A stretch of DNA of 5,169 nucleotides from Clostridia bacterium (GTDB lineage Bacteria > Bacillota > Clostridia > Oscillospirales > Acutalibacteraceae), in the NCBI GenBank assembly GCA_900772705.1, contig CAAGRQ010000026.1:1-5169 (forward strand). Reading direction: 5' to 3'. The translations under genes were made by a program, and so were the position numbers. This document shows, one piece after another, positions 1-5,169 of this stretch; the stretch's first letter is position 1, and every line of letters starts with the position of its first letter. The notes under the pieces were generated by a model. It saw only the letters and a list, made by a program, of their open reading frames with translations, did no database searches and was not told the DNA's origin.

Positions 1-1
1 A

Positions 2-1303
2 TTCTGCCCATACGATAACATTAACTCGTCAAAGCAACTCTGCGACCAAATCATATTCGGCAAGGACTGCGGATTAAAGACAGAATCAATGCCTAATAAC
101 GGCAAAGAAAATGTACTGATTTTTGCAGGCAACCTTGCACCGAACGGCGTCACGGCGTCGCTGAGAAATCTTTTAACGCTTCTCGACAAGAGTGAAAGAA
201 ACTACTACATTAATTTCAGGCAGACGGCGGCAGACAAATATGTAGATAATATGCTGTCGCTCACTCAAAACGGCGTTTCATACTATGCAACAAAAAACGA
301 GTTTAATCTCACTATCGGCAATCTTGCGTGCAAGCTGCTGTTTAGGCTCAAGTTGATGAATGTAAAGACATATATGTTTTTCTGTCACAAGAGGGTCAAG
401 CAAAATTTTGACAAAGAATTCGGTGCAACGAATTTCAGCACCTACATTCAGTTCAGCGGATATGCCGCAGACCCGATACTCAAATTTATGCAGACCGACA
501 AAAAAAGCATAATCTATGTTCACTCCGATATGCTCAAAGAAATCAAGCAAAGAGGCAATCAAAGAGCGGATGTGCTGAAATACGCTTACTCGCACTATGA
601 TAAGGTTGCAGTGGTAACAGAGGACATTATTCCGCCTACCGAAAAGCTGGGCGGCGGCGACAGAATTTGCGTTGCAAAAAATGCGATTCCCTACAAGACC
701 ATTGCAGAAAAAGCAGAACTTACGCCCCGATTTGACGAAACTACGCAGTGTTCGCTAAACCACGAGGACGCTATGAAATTCCTGCTTGACAAAAGCACAA
801 AGAAGTTTATCACCGTCGGCAGATTTTCACCCGAAAAAGGTCACGACAGATTGGTCAACGCCTTTGAAAACTTTGTAAAAAATCACGAGGACGCAAGGCT
901 CGTCATTCTCGGCGGAAGTTCCTATGATGACCATTACGAAAAGTTGCTTAAACTTATTACAGACAAGCATCTGACCGACAAAGTTTTACTGATTATGGAT
1001 GTTTCAAATCCGTATGCAATCATTAAATTGTGCGACAGTTTTATTCTGTCTTCATACTACGAGGGATTCGGACTTGTTTTAGCCGAGGCGGACATTGTAG
1101 GCTTGCCCGTTATTTCAACAAACATTACGGGACCACGGGGCTTTATGAACAAATACGGCGGAACAATGGTTGACAACTCGCAAGGAGGAATAGAGGAAGG
1201 ATTAAAACTTCTCTACGACGGCGAAGTGCCGAAACTTAAAACCGACTATCGACAGTACAATAAAGAAGTAGTCGATGAGTTTGAGGCAATGCTGAAAAAT
1301 TAA
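2..1303 (+). CDS. C-terminal part of a glycosyltransferase (GT4-type GT-B domain), probably fused to a CDP-glycerol glycerophosphotransferase domain; 5' end outside window
   Basis: The enzyme should transfer a sugar from a nucleotide-sugar donor during synthesis of a cell-surface polymer; donor and acceptor cannot be read from the sequence. 433 residues are visible. From about residue 37 the chain starts a GT-B N-terminal half (VLIFAGNLAPNGVTASLRNL). The donor-binding half begins near residue 268 with ITVGRFSPEKGHDRLVNAF, followed by LVILGG. The EX7E motif EGFGLVLAE has its glutamates at residues 354 and 362 (codons 1061-1063 and 1085-1087), followed by GLPVIST. The first Met in frame (base 89) has no Shine-Dalgarno sequence, and the frame is open upstream to base 2. 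Those 29 extra residues (FCPYDNINSSKQLCDQIIFG...) resemble the end of TagF/TagB-type glycerophosphotransferase domains, so I infer a two-domain protein cut by the window edge. The glycosyltransferase call is firm; the fusion is likely but rests on a short segment. Alternatively a stand-alone gene starts at 89. Confidence 0.82.
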   Translation, partial: FCPYDNINSSKQLCDQIIFGKDCGLKTESMPNNGKENVLIFAGNLAPNGVTASLRNLLTLLDKSERNYYINFRQTAADKYVDNMLSLTQNGVSYYATKNEFNLTIGNLACKLLFRLKLMNVKTYMFFCHKRVKQNFDKEFGATNFSTYIQFSGYAADPILKFMQTDKKSIIYVHSDMLKEIKQRGNQRADVLKYAYSHYDKVAVVTEDIIPPTEKLGGGDRICVAKNAIPYKTIAEKAELTPRFDETTQCSLNHEDAMKFLLDKSTKKFITVGRFSPEKGHDRLVNAFENFVKNHEDARLVILGGSSYDDHYEKLLKLITDKHLTDKVLLIMDVSNPYAIIKLCDSFILSSYYEGFGLVLAEADIVGLPVISTNITGPRGFMNKYGGTMVDNSQGGIEEGLKLLYDGEVPKLKTDYRQYNKEVVDEFEAMLKN

Positions 1304-1320
1304 TATTAATCAAATAAACA

Positions 1321-1360
1321 AAAGCGATTGCTTCCTAAAATCGGGAGGCAACCGCTTTTT
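1321..1360 (+). terminator. Rho-independent terminator after the glycosyltransferase gene
   Basis: A 15-bp stem (AAAGCGATTGCTTCC at 1321-1335 against GGAGGCAACCGCTTT at 1344-1358, one A/C mismatch and one G-T pair) encloses an 8-base loop. The stem runs into a T tract at 1356-1360 and lies 17 bases after the stop codon. The opposite strand reads out of the stem into CGCTTTTGTTTATTTG, so it could also stop transcription arriving from the right on the minus strand. Confidence 0.85.
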
Positions 1361-1385
1361 GTTATATATAGAGGAAAATTAAGAA

Positions 1386-1496
1386 CTAGATTCTTTTACT
1401 CCTGAAAAGGATTACAAAGAGAAGGGTGACAATCAAGACCAAGAGAGACGCCGCAAGTTCAACAGCGGTTTTTTTATCCATAGTCAGATAGGTCAT
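1386..1496 (-). CDS. possible small single-pass membrane peptide (36 aa), or remnant of a larger surface-protein gene
   Basis: I do not recognise this. The minus-strand frame ending at TAG (1386-1388) encodes, from the ATG at 1494-1496, a short polar start (MTYLTMDKKTAVELAA), a hydrophobic stretch of about 16 residues (LLVLIVTLLFVILF) and a basic tail (RSKRI). That is the layout of a membrane anchor with its positive end in the cytoplasm. The frame stays open upstream to a TGA at 1605-1607 and contains an acidic stretch SDTDDDS just before the Met, so a longer form from a GTG at 1536-1538 (50 aa) is possible. No candidate start has a convincing Shine-Dalgarno sequence and no clear promoter is visible. 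It would converge on the glycosyltransferase gene and could share the hairpin at 1321-1360 as terminator. It may equally be the eroded C-terminus of a surface protein, or chance. Confidence 0.27.
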   Translation of the reverse strand: MTYLTMDKKTAVELAASLLVLIVTLLFVILFRSKRI

Positions 1497-1587
1497 TGCG
1501 CTATCGTCATCGGTATCCGACTGTGACGAACAAGACACTGCCGATCTAATGTTAAAATAAAACAGAGGCAGATGTATACAAATACTG

Positions 1588-1618
1588 ATATTACCTGCCG
1601 ATTTTCAATAGGTAATAT
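1588..1618. repeat. perfect 9-bp inverted repeat upstream of the fucO promoter region
   Basis: ATATTACCT (1588-1596) and AGGTAATAT (1610-1618) are exact reverse complements separated by 13 bases. No T tract of terminator quality follows on either strand. It could be a regulator site with widely spaced half-sites or a weak hairpin. I do not recognise the regulator. Confidence 0.45.
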
Positions 1619-1631
1619 TTAACGTTTCGGA

Positions 1632-1649
1632 TTGTTAATTTATTAACAG
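1632..1649 (+). promoter_or_regulatory. predicted Rex (redox-sensing repressor) operator upstream of fucO
   Basis: TTGTTAATTTATTAACAG matches the clostridial Rex consensus TTGTTAANNNNTTAACAA at 13 of the 14 specified positions; only the last base differs. Rex binds such sites when NADH is low and releases them when NADH rises, and it commonly controls alcohol dehydrogenase and other NADH-oxidising fermentation genes in Firmicutes. The site lies about 100 bases before the start of an NADH-dependent reductase, exactly the expected kind of target. Its right arm, TTAACA at 1643-1648, could serve as a -35 element with a weak -10 (TAAAAG, 1665-1670, spacing 16), so bound Rex would block polymerase. 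The promoter assignment is tentative; the operator match is strong. Confidence 0.72.
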
Positions 1650-1686
1650 TCTCGTAACAAATATTAAAAGAAATGATAACAAATAA

Positions 1687-1702
1687 GTGATATTATTATC
1701 AC
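1687..1702. promoter_or_regulatory. inverted repeat GTGATA-TTAT-TATCAC, candidate operator
   Basis: A perfect 6-bp dyad with a 4-base spacer lies 49 bases before the fucO start codon. It contains TATTAT (1691-1696), which resembles a -10 box, although no good -35 sits 16-18 bases upstream. The half-site spacing does not match CRP (TGTGA-N6-TCACA) or FNR (TTGAT-N4-ATCAA), so the regulator is not identified. It may pair with the similar dyad just downstream. Confidence 0.45.
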
Positions 1703-1704
1703 AA

Positions 1705-1726
1705 TGACAAGTGATGTAATGTCACT
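1705..1726. promoter_or_regulatory. second dyad, TGACA...TGTCA with overlapping AGTGA-N7-TCACT
   Basis: Two overlapping inverted repeats share this segment: TGACA (1705-1709) with TGTCA (1720-1724), and AGTGA (1710-1714) with TCACT (1722-1726). The motif AAGTGAT occurs at 1685-1691 and again at 1709-1715, exactly 24 bases apart, so the two dyads look like related tandem sites. Being so close to the ribosome site, it could act as a repressor operator or as a small stem in the mRNA leader. Confidence 0.4.
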
Positions 1727-1737
1727 AATAAAATTTT

Positions 1738-1742
1738 GGAGG
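1738..1742 (+). promoter_or_regulatory. strong ribosome binding site that fixes the fucO start
   Basis: GGAGG at 1738-1742 sits 8 bases before the ATG at 1751. It decides against the in-frame TTG at 1736, which overlaps the Shine-Dalgarno sequence itself and would add five residues (MEAFI) absent from the family. Confidence 0.9.
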
Positions 1743-1750
1743 CTTTTATC

Positions 1751-2899
1751 ATGGCAAACAGGATAGTATTAAACACAGTATCATATCACGGTAAGGGTGC
1801 TATCAATGAGATAGTTCCTATTGCACAGTCAAAGGGCTTCAAGCACATATTTGTATGCTCCGACCCCGACCTTATCAAATTTAATGTAACATCAAAAGTT
1901 ACAGATCTTCTTGACAAGGCTGAAATTCCGTACACGGTATACTCGGGCATTAAGCCAAATCCGACCATAGAAAATGTAACAGACGGCGTTGAGGCATTTA
2001 AGGCTTGCGGCGCAGATTCCATTATTGCTATCGGCGGCGGCTCGTCGATGGATACGGCTAAGGCTATCGGTATCATCATTGCCAACCCCGAATTTGCGGA
2101 CGTTCGCTCACTTGAGGGCGTTGCTCCTACAAAGAATCACGCAGTATCCACCATTGCAGTACCGACAACAGCAGGTACTGCCGCAGAAGTTACAATCAAC
2201 TATGTAATCACCGATGTACAAAAAGAGAGAAAGTTCGTTTGCGTTGACGAAAACGATATTCCCGAATATGCAGTAATCGACCCCGATATGATGTCATCTA
2301 TGCCAAAGGGACTTACCGCTTCAACAGGTATGGACGCTCTTACTCACGCTATCGAGGGCTACACAACGCTCGGTGCTTGGGAAATGAGCGATATGTTCCA
2401 TCTTGAGGCTATCAAACTTATTTCAAAGCATCTTCGTGGTGCAGTTGAAAACAAGCCGGAAGACAGAGAAGGTATGGCACTCGCTCAGTACATTGCAGGT
2501 ATGGGATTCTCAAATGTAGGTCTCGGTATTGCTCACTCTATCGCTCACACTCTCGGTGCTCACTATGACACACCACACGGTGTTGCATGCGCTATGATGC
2601 TTCCTATCGTTATGGAATACAATCAGGAATGCACAGGCGAGAAATACAAAGAAATCGCAAGAGCCATGGGCGTTGAGGGCGTTGACGATATGACTCAGGA
2701 AGAATACAGAAAGGCTGCAATCGACGCAGTTAAGAAACTTTCAGCAGATGTAGGAATTCCTGCCGTAAACGAAAAAGTCAGAGAAGAAGATTTGGACGTT
2801 CTCGCTGCCGATGCTTACGCAGACGCTTGCCGTCCGGGCAACCCGAAAGATACTAATGTAAATGACCTCAAGGAACTCTACAAAAAGATTATGGCATAA
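1751..2899 (+). CDS. fucO: Lactaldehyde reductase / L-1,2-propanediol oxidoreductase (iron-dependent alcohol dehydrogenase, group III)
   Basis: This cytoplasmic enzyme reduces L-lactaldehyde, produced by aldol cleavage in fucose or rhamnose breakdown, to 1,2-propanediol with NADH, and so regenerates NAD+ in anaerobic growth. The 382 residues match the family's usual length and align with E. coli FucO throughout; shared stretches include NNPEFADVRSLEG-like text (residues 111-123), PTTAGTAAEVTINYVITD (138-155) and AGMGFSNVGLG (249-259). The N-terminal nucleotide domain carries GGGSSMD (95-101), and Asp38 corresponds to the Asp39 linked to NADH preference in FucO. The C-terminal helical domain carries the four metal ligands: Asp195 and His199 (DALTHAIEGY), His262 and His276 (AHSIAHTLGAHYDTPHG). 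The gene stands alone, with terminators on both sides and no fucI, fucK, fucA or rha genes visible. A Rex-like site and other dyads precede it, suggesting redox control. Broader alcohol or glycolaldehyde activity is possible in this family, so substrate is inferred from similarity. Confidence 0.95.
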   Translation: MANRIVLNTVSYHGKGAINEIVPIAQSKGFKHIFVCSDPDLIKFNVTSKVTDLLDKAEIPYTVYSGIKPNPTIENVTDGVEAFKACGADSIIAIGGGSSMDTAKAIGIIIANPEFADVRSLEGVAPTKNHAVSTIAVPTTAGTAAEVTINYVITDVQKERKFVCVDENDIPEYAVIDPDMMSSMPKGLTASTGMDALTHAIEGYTTLGAWEMSDMFHLEAIKLISKHLRGAVENKPEDREGMALAQYIAGMGFSNVGLGIAHSIAHTLGAHYDTPHGVACAMMLPIVMEYNQECTGEKYKEIARAMGVEGVDDMTQEEYRKAAIDAVKKLSADVGIPAVNEKVREEDLDVLAADAYADACRPGNPKDTNVNDLKELYKKIMA

Positions 2900-2905
2900 T
2901 TATAA

Positions 2906-2935
2906 AATCCCTGTCACCGTTTGGCGGCAGGGATT
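2906..2935 (+). terminator. hairpin terminator after fucO
   Basis: AATCCCTGTCACC (2906-2918) pairs with GGCGGCAGGGATT (2923-2935), with one G-T pair and one A/C mismatch, around a 4-base loop. It begins 7 bases after the fucO stop. The following GTTTATG is only a modest T tract, so it may be leaky; the stronger hairpin just downstream would catch read-through. Confidence 0.7.
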
Positions 2936-2962
2936 GTTTATGTAAAATCAAGATACCAACAT

Positions 2963-2999
2963 AAAAAATCTGTGGTATAAAAATACCACAGATTTTTTT
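2963..2999. terminator. bidirectional terminator between convergent fucO and the beta-galactosidase gene
   Basis: A perfect 16-bp inverted repeat (2963-2978 with 2983-2998; core ATCTGTGGTAT / ATACCACAGAT) has an AAAA loop. It is flanked by six A's on the left and seven T's on the right, so either transcript would form a stem followed by U's. It directly abuts the stop codon of the minus-strand gene (3001-3003) and serves that gene first, while also backing up the fucO terminator. Confidence 0.9.
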
Positions 3000-3000
3000 A

Positions 3001-5169
3001 TTATACAAATTCTGCAAGAAGTCTGATATGTTCGCCTTTAAGTGTTGAGCGTTTATTAGACTTTGACGGAACCGGTCCGCAAGCATTTGAGCCTGCTCCG
3101 AGCATATAGGAGTCAAAATGGAGATAAGTAGTATTACACTCCTGAAGTTCCTCATTGTGTCTTGCTTTAGCGCACTGACGGGAGGTGTAATGGTCAGCGG
3201 AGAACACCATTCTGCCATTAAGACAAGTAAAGCGTAATCCCTCGCCCTCTGCATTTGTAACGCTTGCCCAAAGGGTGTCGCTGCGCATAGAGGATTCCTG
3301 AGGTTTAATATACGCCTCGTGCATATCCGCCACCTTGGATTTATAAATTCCGAGAAGGGCGTGTTCTTTATAATCGCTGAGATTCGGCTTATCGCCCAAA
3401 CCGTAATACTCAACCTCATCAAACGCCTTAGGCATTTCAAGAGTGAGTCCAAAGCGTGGAGCAAAAATAAAGTTTTTAGAGTGAGTACATTCAGCATCAA
3501 TCTCCAGCGAGCCGTTTTTATAAACCGAATAGGTAATATCGGCTTTAATCACATTCTTTGCCTTTGCGGTATTGAGCCTATAACTATAAGAAATCACAAC
3601 CCTGTTATCGATAATCTTATATGCCTTATCGGCAGGTATGGTCTTAATCGGATAGAGAACTTCGGTATCAAGTCCAAGCTTAGTATAAATTCTATTGAAA
3701 TACATATCATTATCAATCGGTGCCCTGTAAACGCTGAGACCAAAGCCCAAACCGTCGCCGAACGGAGCCGTGTTGATATACTGCTTGCCGTTTTTGATAT
3801 AACTTACTGCCCTGCCGGATTTTGTATCAAAGACAAATTCACCGTCATCAAAATGAACGATTACCTTGTCCTGTGAAGTTGTGACTCTGCAAGGCTCGTC
3901 AGGTGCGTCGGCAGAGATATTATGTTCATCACAAAAGTCAACAAACTGCTCCGAAGCAATTTCTTCGCCGTCCTTAAAATAAGTAAACGTGAGCGCCTGG
4001 TCGCCTGACTTATGCTGAAAAGAGAGATTAACGCACTGTCTGAAATGCGGCTCTATATCGAGTTCAAACTCTCCGCACTGGTCGCAAATGCCGTCAACAA
4101 GATATGACCATTCAACCGTAAATTTTGCATTTGTAAAGCAATTATAGTTATAAAATTCATATGTATCGTCGCCCAGAGCTTTTGCTCTTACGGGGCGATA
4201 GCAATTTTTCATTTGCAGTGCGCCCGAATGCGGCGTTCTGTCGGGGAAAAACAAGCCGTCAACACAGAAATTACCGTCGTGCTTTGCCTCGCCGTGGTCG
4301 CCGCCGTAGGTGTACTTATACGCTCCGTTTTCGTGATAAGCGGCATGGTCGGCAAATTCCCAAATACAGCCGCCGAGGATATTATCCGCCTCAAGAATAT
4401 ACTTAACGTATTCCTCAAGTTCACCTGCTCCGAGTCCCATGGCGTGAGCATATTCGCACATGAAATACGGTTTTGTATAAAACTTCTTTATCAGACCCGA
4501 GCCCTTTGCAACCTTTCTTACAAGCGAATGCCACGGATACATCTGGGACACAACATCATAAGCCCAGCGTTTTGTTCTGCAAACGCCCTCATAATGAATC
4601 GGAATATCACTGCGACGCTTTAGTTCGTTATAGCAAAAATCCTGGTTAAGATAGCCGTGAGCCTCATTACCGAGAGACCACATGGTAATTGAGGGATGGT
4701 TCTTATCACGCTCAAACATACGAAGAACCCTGTCCCAATATCTGGGCTGCCACATCTCGTTATGTGAGCAGGCACCCGGCTTATGCATTTCAACCTCGCA
4801 GCCGTGAGTTTCTATATCCGCCTCGTCAATCACATAAACGCCGTATTCATCGCACAAGTCGAGGAAAGTCGGGTCGGGAGGATAATGAGAAGTACGAACG
4901 CAGTTTACATTATACTGCTTAAAAATCGAAACATCCTTTTCCATATCCTCAACAGTCATAGCATATCCGGTTTTGGGATTTGTGTCGTGATGATTTACTC
5001 CGAGAAGTTTAATGTTTTTATTATTAAAAGTAAAAACATTGCCTGTAATTCTGATATGCTTAAAGCCGACATGATGGCGGATAAGTTGAATCACCTTACC
5101 CTCCAAAGAAAGCGACAGCACGAGAGTATACAGTTTTGGATTCTCGGCTGACCACTCGTCAACTTTAAG
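3001..5169 (-). CDS. Beta-galactosidase, glycoside hydrolase family 2 (LacZ type); 5' part outside window
   Basis: Hydrolyses terminal beta-D-galactosides by the retaining two-glutamate mechanism. 722 residues are visible (numbered from the right edge). The frame is open to the window end, so the GTG at 5119-5121 is internal: the residues before it (VDEWSAENPKLYTLVLSL) are the usual end of the GH2 immunoglobulin-like domain. Comparison with E. coli LacZ suggests about 290 N-terminal residues lie outside. The TIM barrel (about 55-330) has GVNHHDTNP, SHYPPDP, DEADIETHG (Mg ligands Glu120, His122), acid/base Glu169 in SLGNEAHG (codon 4663-4665), nucleophile Glu239 in CEYAHAMG (codon 4453-4455), the substrate-site Trp270 in IWEF, and YGGDHGE...FCVDG. 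A linker beta domain follows. The C-terminal small-chain domain (about 435-722) has VYRAPIDND and GSNACGP; the latter puts Cys where E. coli has Trp999. No break or frameshift is seen. The promoter is outside the window. GH2 identity is firm; galactoside specificity is very likely. Confidence 0.93.
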   Translation of the reverse strand, partial: LKVDEWSAENPKLYTLVLSLSLEGKVIQLIRHHVGFKHIRITGNVFTFNNKNIKLLGVNHHDTNPKTGYAMTVEDMEKDVSIFKQYNVNCVRTSHYPPDPTFLDLCDEYGVYVIDEADIETHGCEVEMHKPGACSHNEMWQPRYWDRVLRMFERDKNHPSITMWSLGNEAHGYLNQDFCYNELKRRSDIPIHYEGVCRTKRWAYDVVSQMYPWHSLVRKVAKGSGLIKKFYTKPYFMCEYAHAMGLGAGELEEYVKYILEADNILGGCIWEFADHAAYHENGAYKYTYGGDHGEAKHDGNFCVDGLFFPDRTPHSGALQMKNCYRPVRAKALGDDTYEFYNYNCFTNAKFTVEWSYLVDGICDQCGEFELDIEPHFRQCVNLSFQHKSGDQALTFTYFKDGEEIASEQFVDFCDEHNISADAPDEPCRVTTSQDKVIVHFDDGEFVFDTKSGRAVSYIKNGKQYINTAPFGDGLGFGLSVYRAPIDNDMYFNRIYTKLGLDTEVLYPIKTIPADKAYKIIDNRVVISYSYRLNTAKAKNVIKADITYSVYKNGSLEIDAECTHSKNFIFAPRFGLTLEMPKAFDEVEYYGLGDKPNLSDYKEHALLGIYKSKVADMHEAYIKPQESSMRSDTLWASVTNAEGEGLRFTCLNGRMVFSADHYTSRQCAKARHNEELQECNTTYLHFDSYMLGAGSNACGPVPSKSNKRSTLKGEHIRLLAEFV

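Larger units (their letters stand above)
1304..1750. other. 447-base intergenic region rich in inverted and direct repeats
   Basis: Between the glycosyltransferase stop and the fucO start there is no conventional gene. From left to right I see a terminator hairpin, a short minus-strand frame with one predicted membrane helix, a 9-bp perfect inverted repeat (1588-1618), a Rex-like operator (1632-1649), TAACA direct repeats at 1644, 1655 and 1677, two tandem dyads (1687-1702 and 1705-1726), and the fucO ribosome site. From about 1600 to 1737 the sequence is very AT-rich, as expected for a promoter region. No tRNA, rRNA or recognisable riboswitch fold was seen. Confidence 0.7.

Noticed and set aside
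89..91. ATG as the true start of the glycosyltransferase gene
   Set aside because: There is no Shine-Dalgarno sequence at suitable distance and the frame is open to the window edge with family-like residues upstream; it is more likely an internal Met.
1381..1395. AAGAA-N5-TTCTT inverted repeat
   Set aside because: It is short, A/T-only at the ends, without a T tract, and is likely coincidental.
1538..1602. CTGCCGAT direct repeat at 1538-1545 and 1595-1602
   Set aside because: An 8-base repeat with no flanking mobile-element structure is compatible with chance.
1687..1702. CRP or FNR binding site
   Set aside because: Half-sites resemble GTGA...TCAC and TGAT...ATCA, but the spacings (8 and 6 bases) do not match the known sites (6 and 4 bases).
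1736..1738. TTG as the start of fucO
   Set aside because: It overlaps the GGAGG ribosome site that serves the ATG at 1751, and it adds residues not found in the family.
2889..3500. Minus-strand 203-codon open frame
   Set aside because: It overlaps the galactosidase in another frame, crosses the bidirectional terminator, and has no family-like motifs; it is a shadow frame.
3319..3876. Plus-strand 185-codon open frame antisense to the galactosidase
   Set aside because: It has no recognisable motif or ribosome site and is explained by the coding constraints of the opposite strand. The same applies to plus-strand frames at 4161-4406, 4213-4623, 4689-4922 and 4783-5151.
5119..5121. GTG as the start of the beta-galactosidase
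   Set aside because: The frame continues to the window end with typical GH2 residues, and no ribosome site precedes the GTG.
1..5169. CRISPR array, tRNA, rRNA, insertion sequence or phage genes
   Set aside because: No regularly spaced repeats, clover-leaf structures, transposase-like frames or terminal inverted repeats were seen.

Overview
The window (about 5.2 kb, moderately AT-rich) looks like chromosomal DNA of an anaerobic gut Firmicute. A Ruminococcus or other Oscillospiraceae/Lachnospiraceae relative is my best guess. The reasons are the strong GGAGG ribosome site, U-tract hairpin terminators, a clostridial-type Rex operator, a polymer-type glycosyltransferase that probably ends a teichoic-acid-like fusion protein, and Firmicute-style GH2 and Fe-dependent alcohol dehydrogenase proteins. 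I cannot name the species.

Layout. (1) Bases 2-1303 (+) hold the 3' end of a gene that enters from the left edge. It is a GT-B (GT4-type) glycosyltransferase domain. The frame stays open to the first bases of the window, and the 29 residues before the first visible Met resemble the end of a CDP-glycerol glycerophosphotransferase domain. This is therefore probably the tail of a two-domain cell-surface-polymer enzyme, closed by a hairpin terminator. (2) Bases 1304-1750 are a 447-base intergenic region. It holds that terminator, a possible small membrane-peptide reading frame on the minus strand, a perfect 9-bp inverted repeat, a near-consensus Rex operator, helically phased TAACA repeats, two tandem dyads, and a strong ribosome binding site. 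(3) Bases 1751-2899 (+) encode a complete FucO-type lactaldehyde reductase / 1,2-propanediol oxidoreductase. (4) Bases 2900-3000 carry two hairpins between convergent genes. (5) Bases 3001-5169 (-) encode a GH2 LacZ-type beta-galactosidase whose N-terminal part (about 290 residues by comparison with E. coli LacZ) lies beyond the right edge.

How the parts fit. The genes do not form one operon: the first two are separated by a terminator and fucO converges on the galactosidase. FucO would oxidise NADH while reducing lactaldehyde, formed from fucose or rhamnose, to 1,2-propanediol. A Rex site (Rex senses NADH/NAD+) upstream fits a redox-balancing role. The galactosidase would release galactose from beta-galactosides. 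Both suit a gut organism living on host or dietary glycans, but a functional link between them is inference. I found no clear new multi-gene system. The richest unexplained part is the densely patterned fucO control region.
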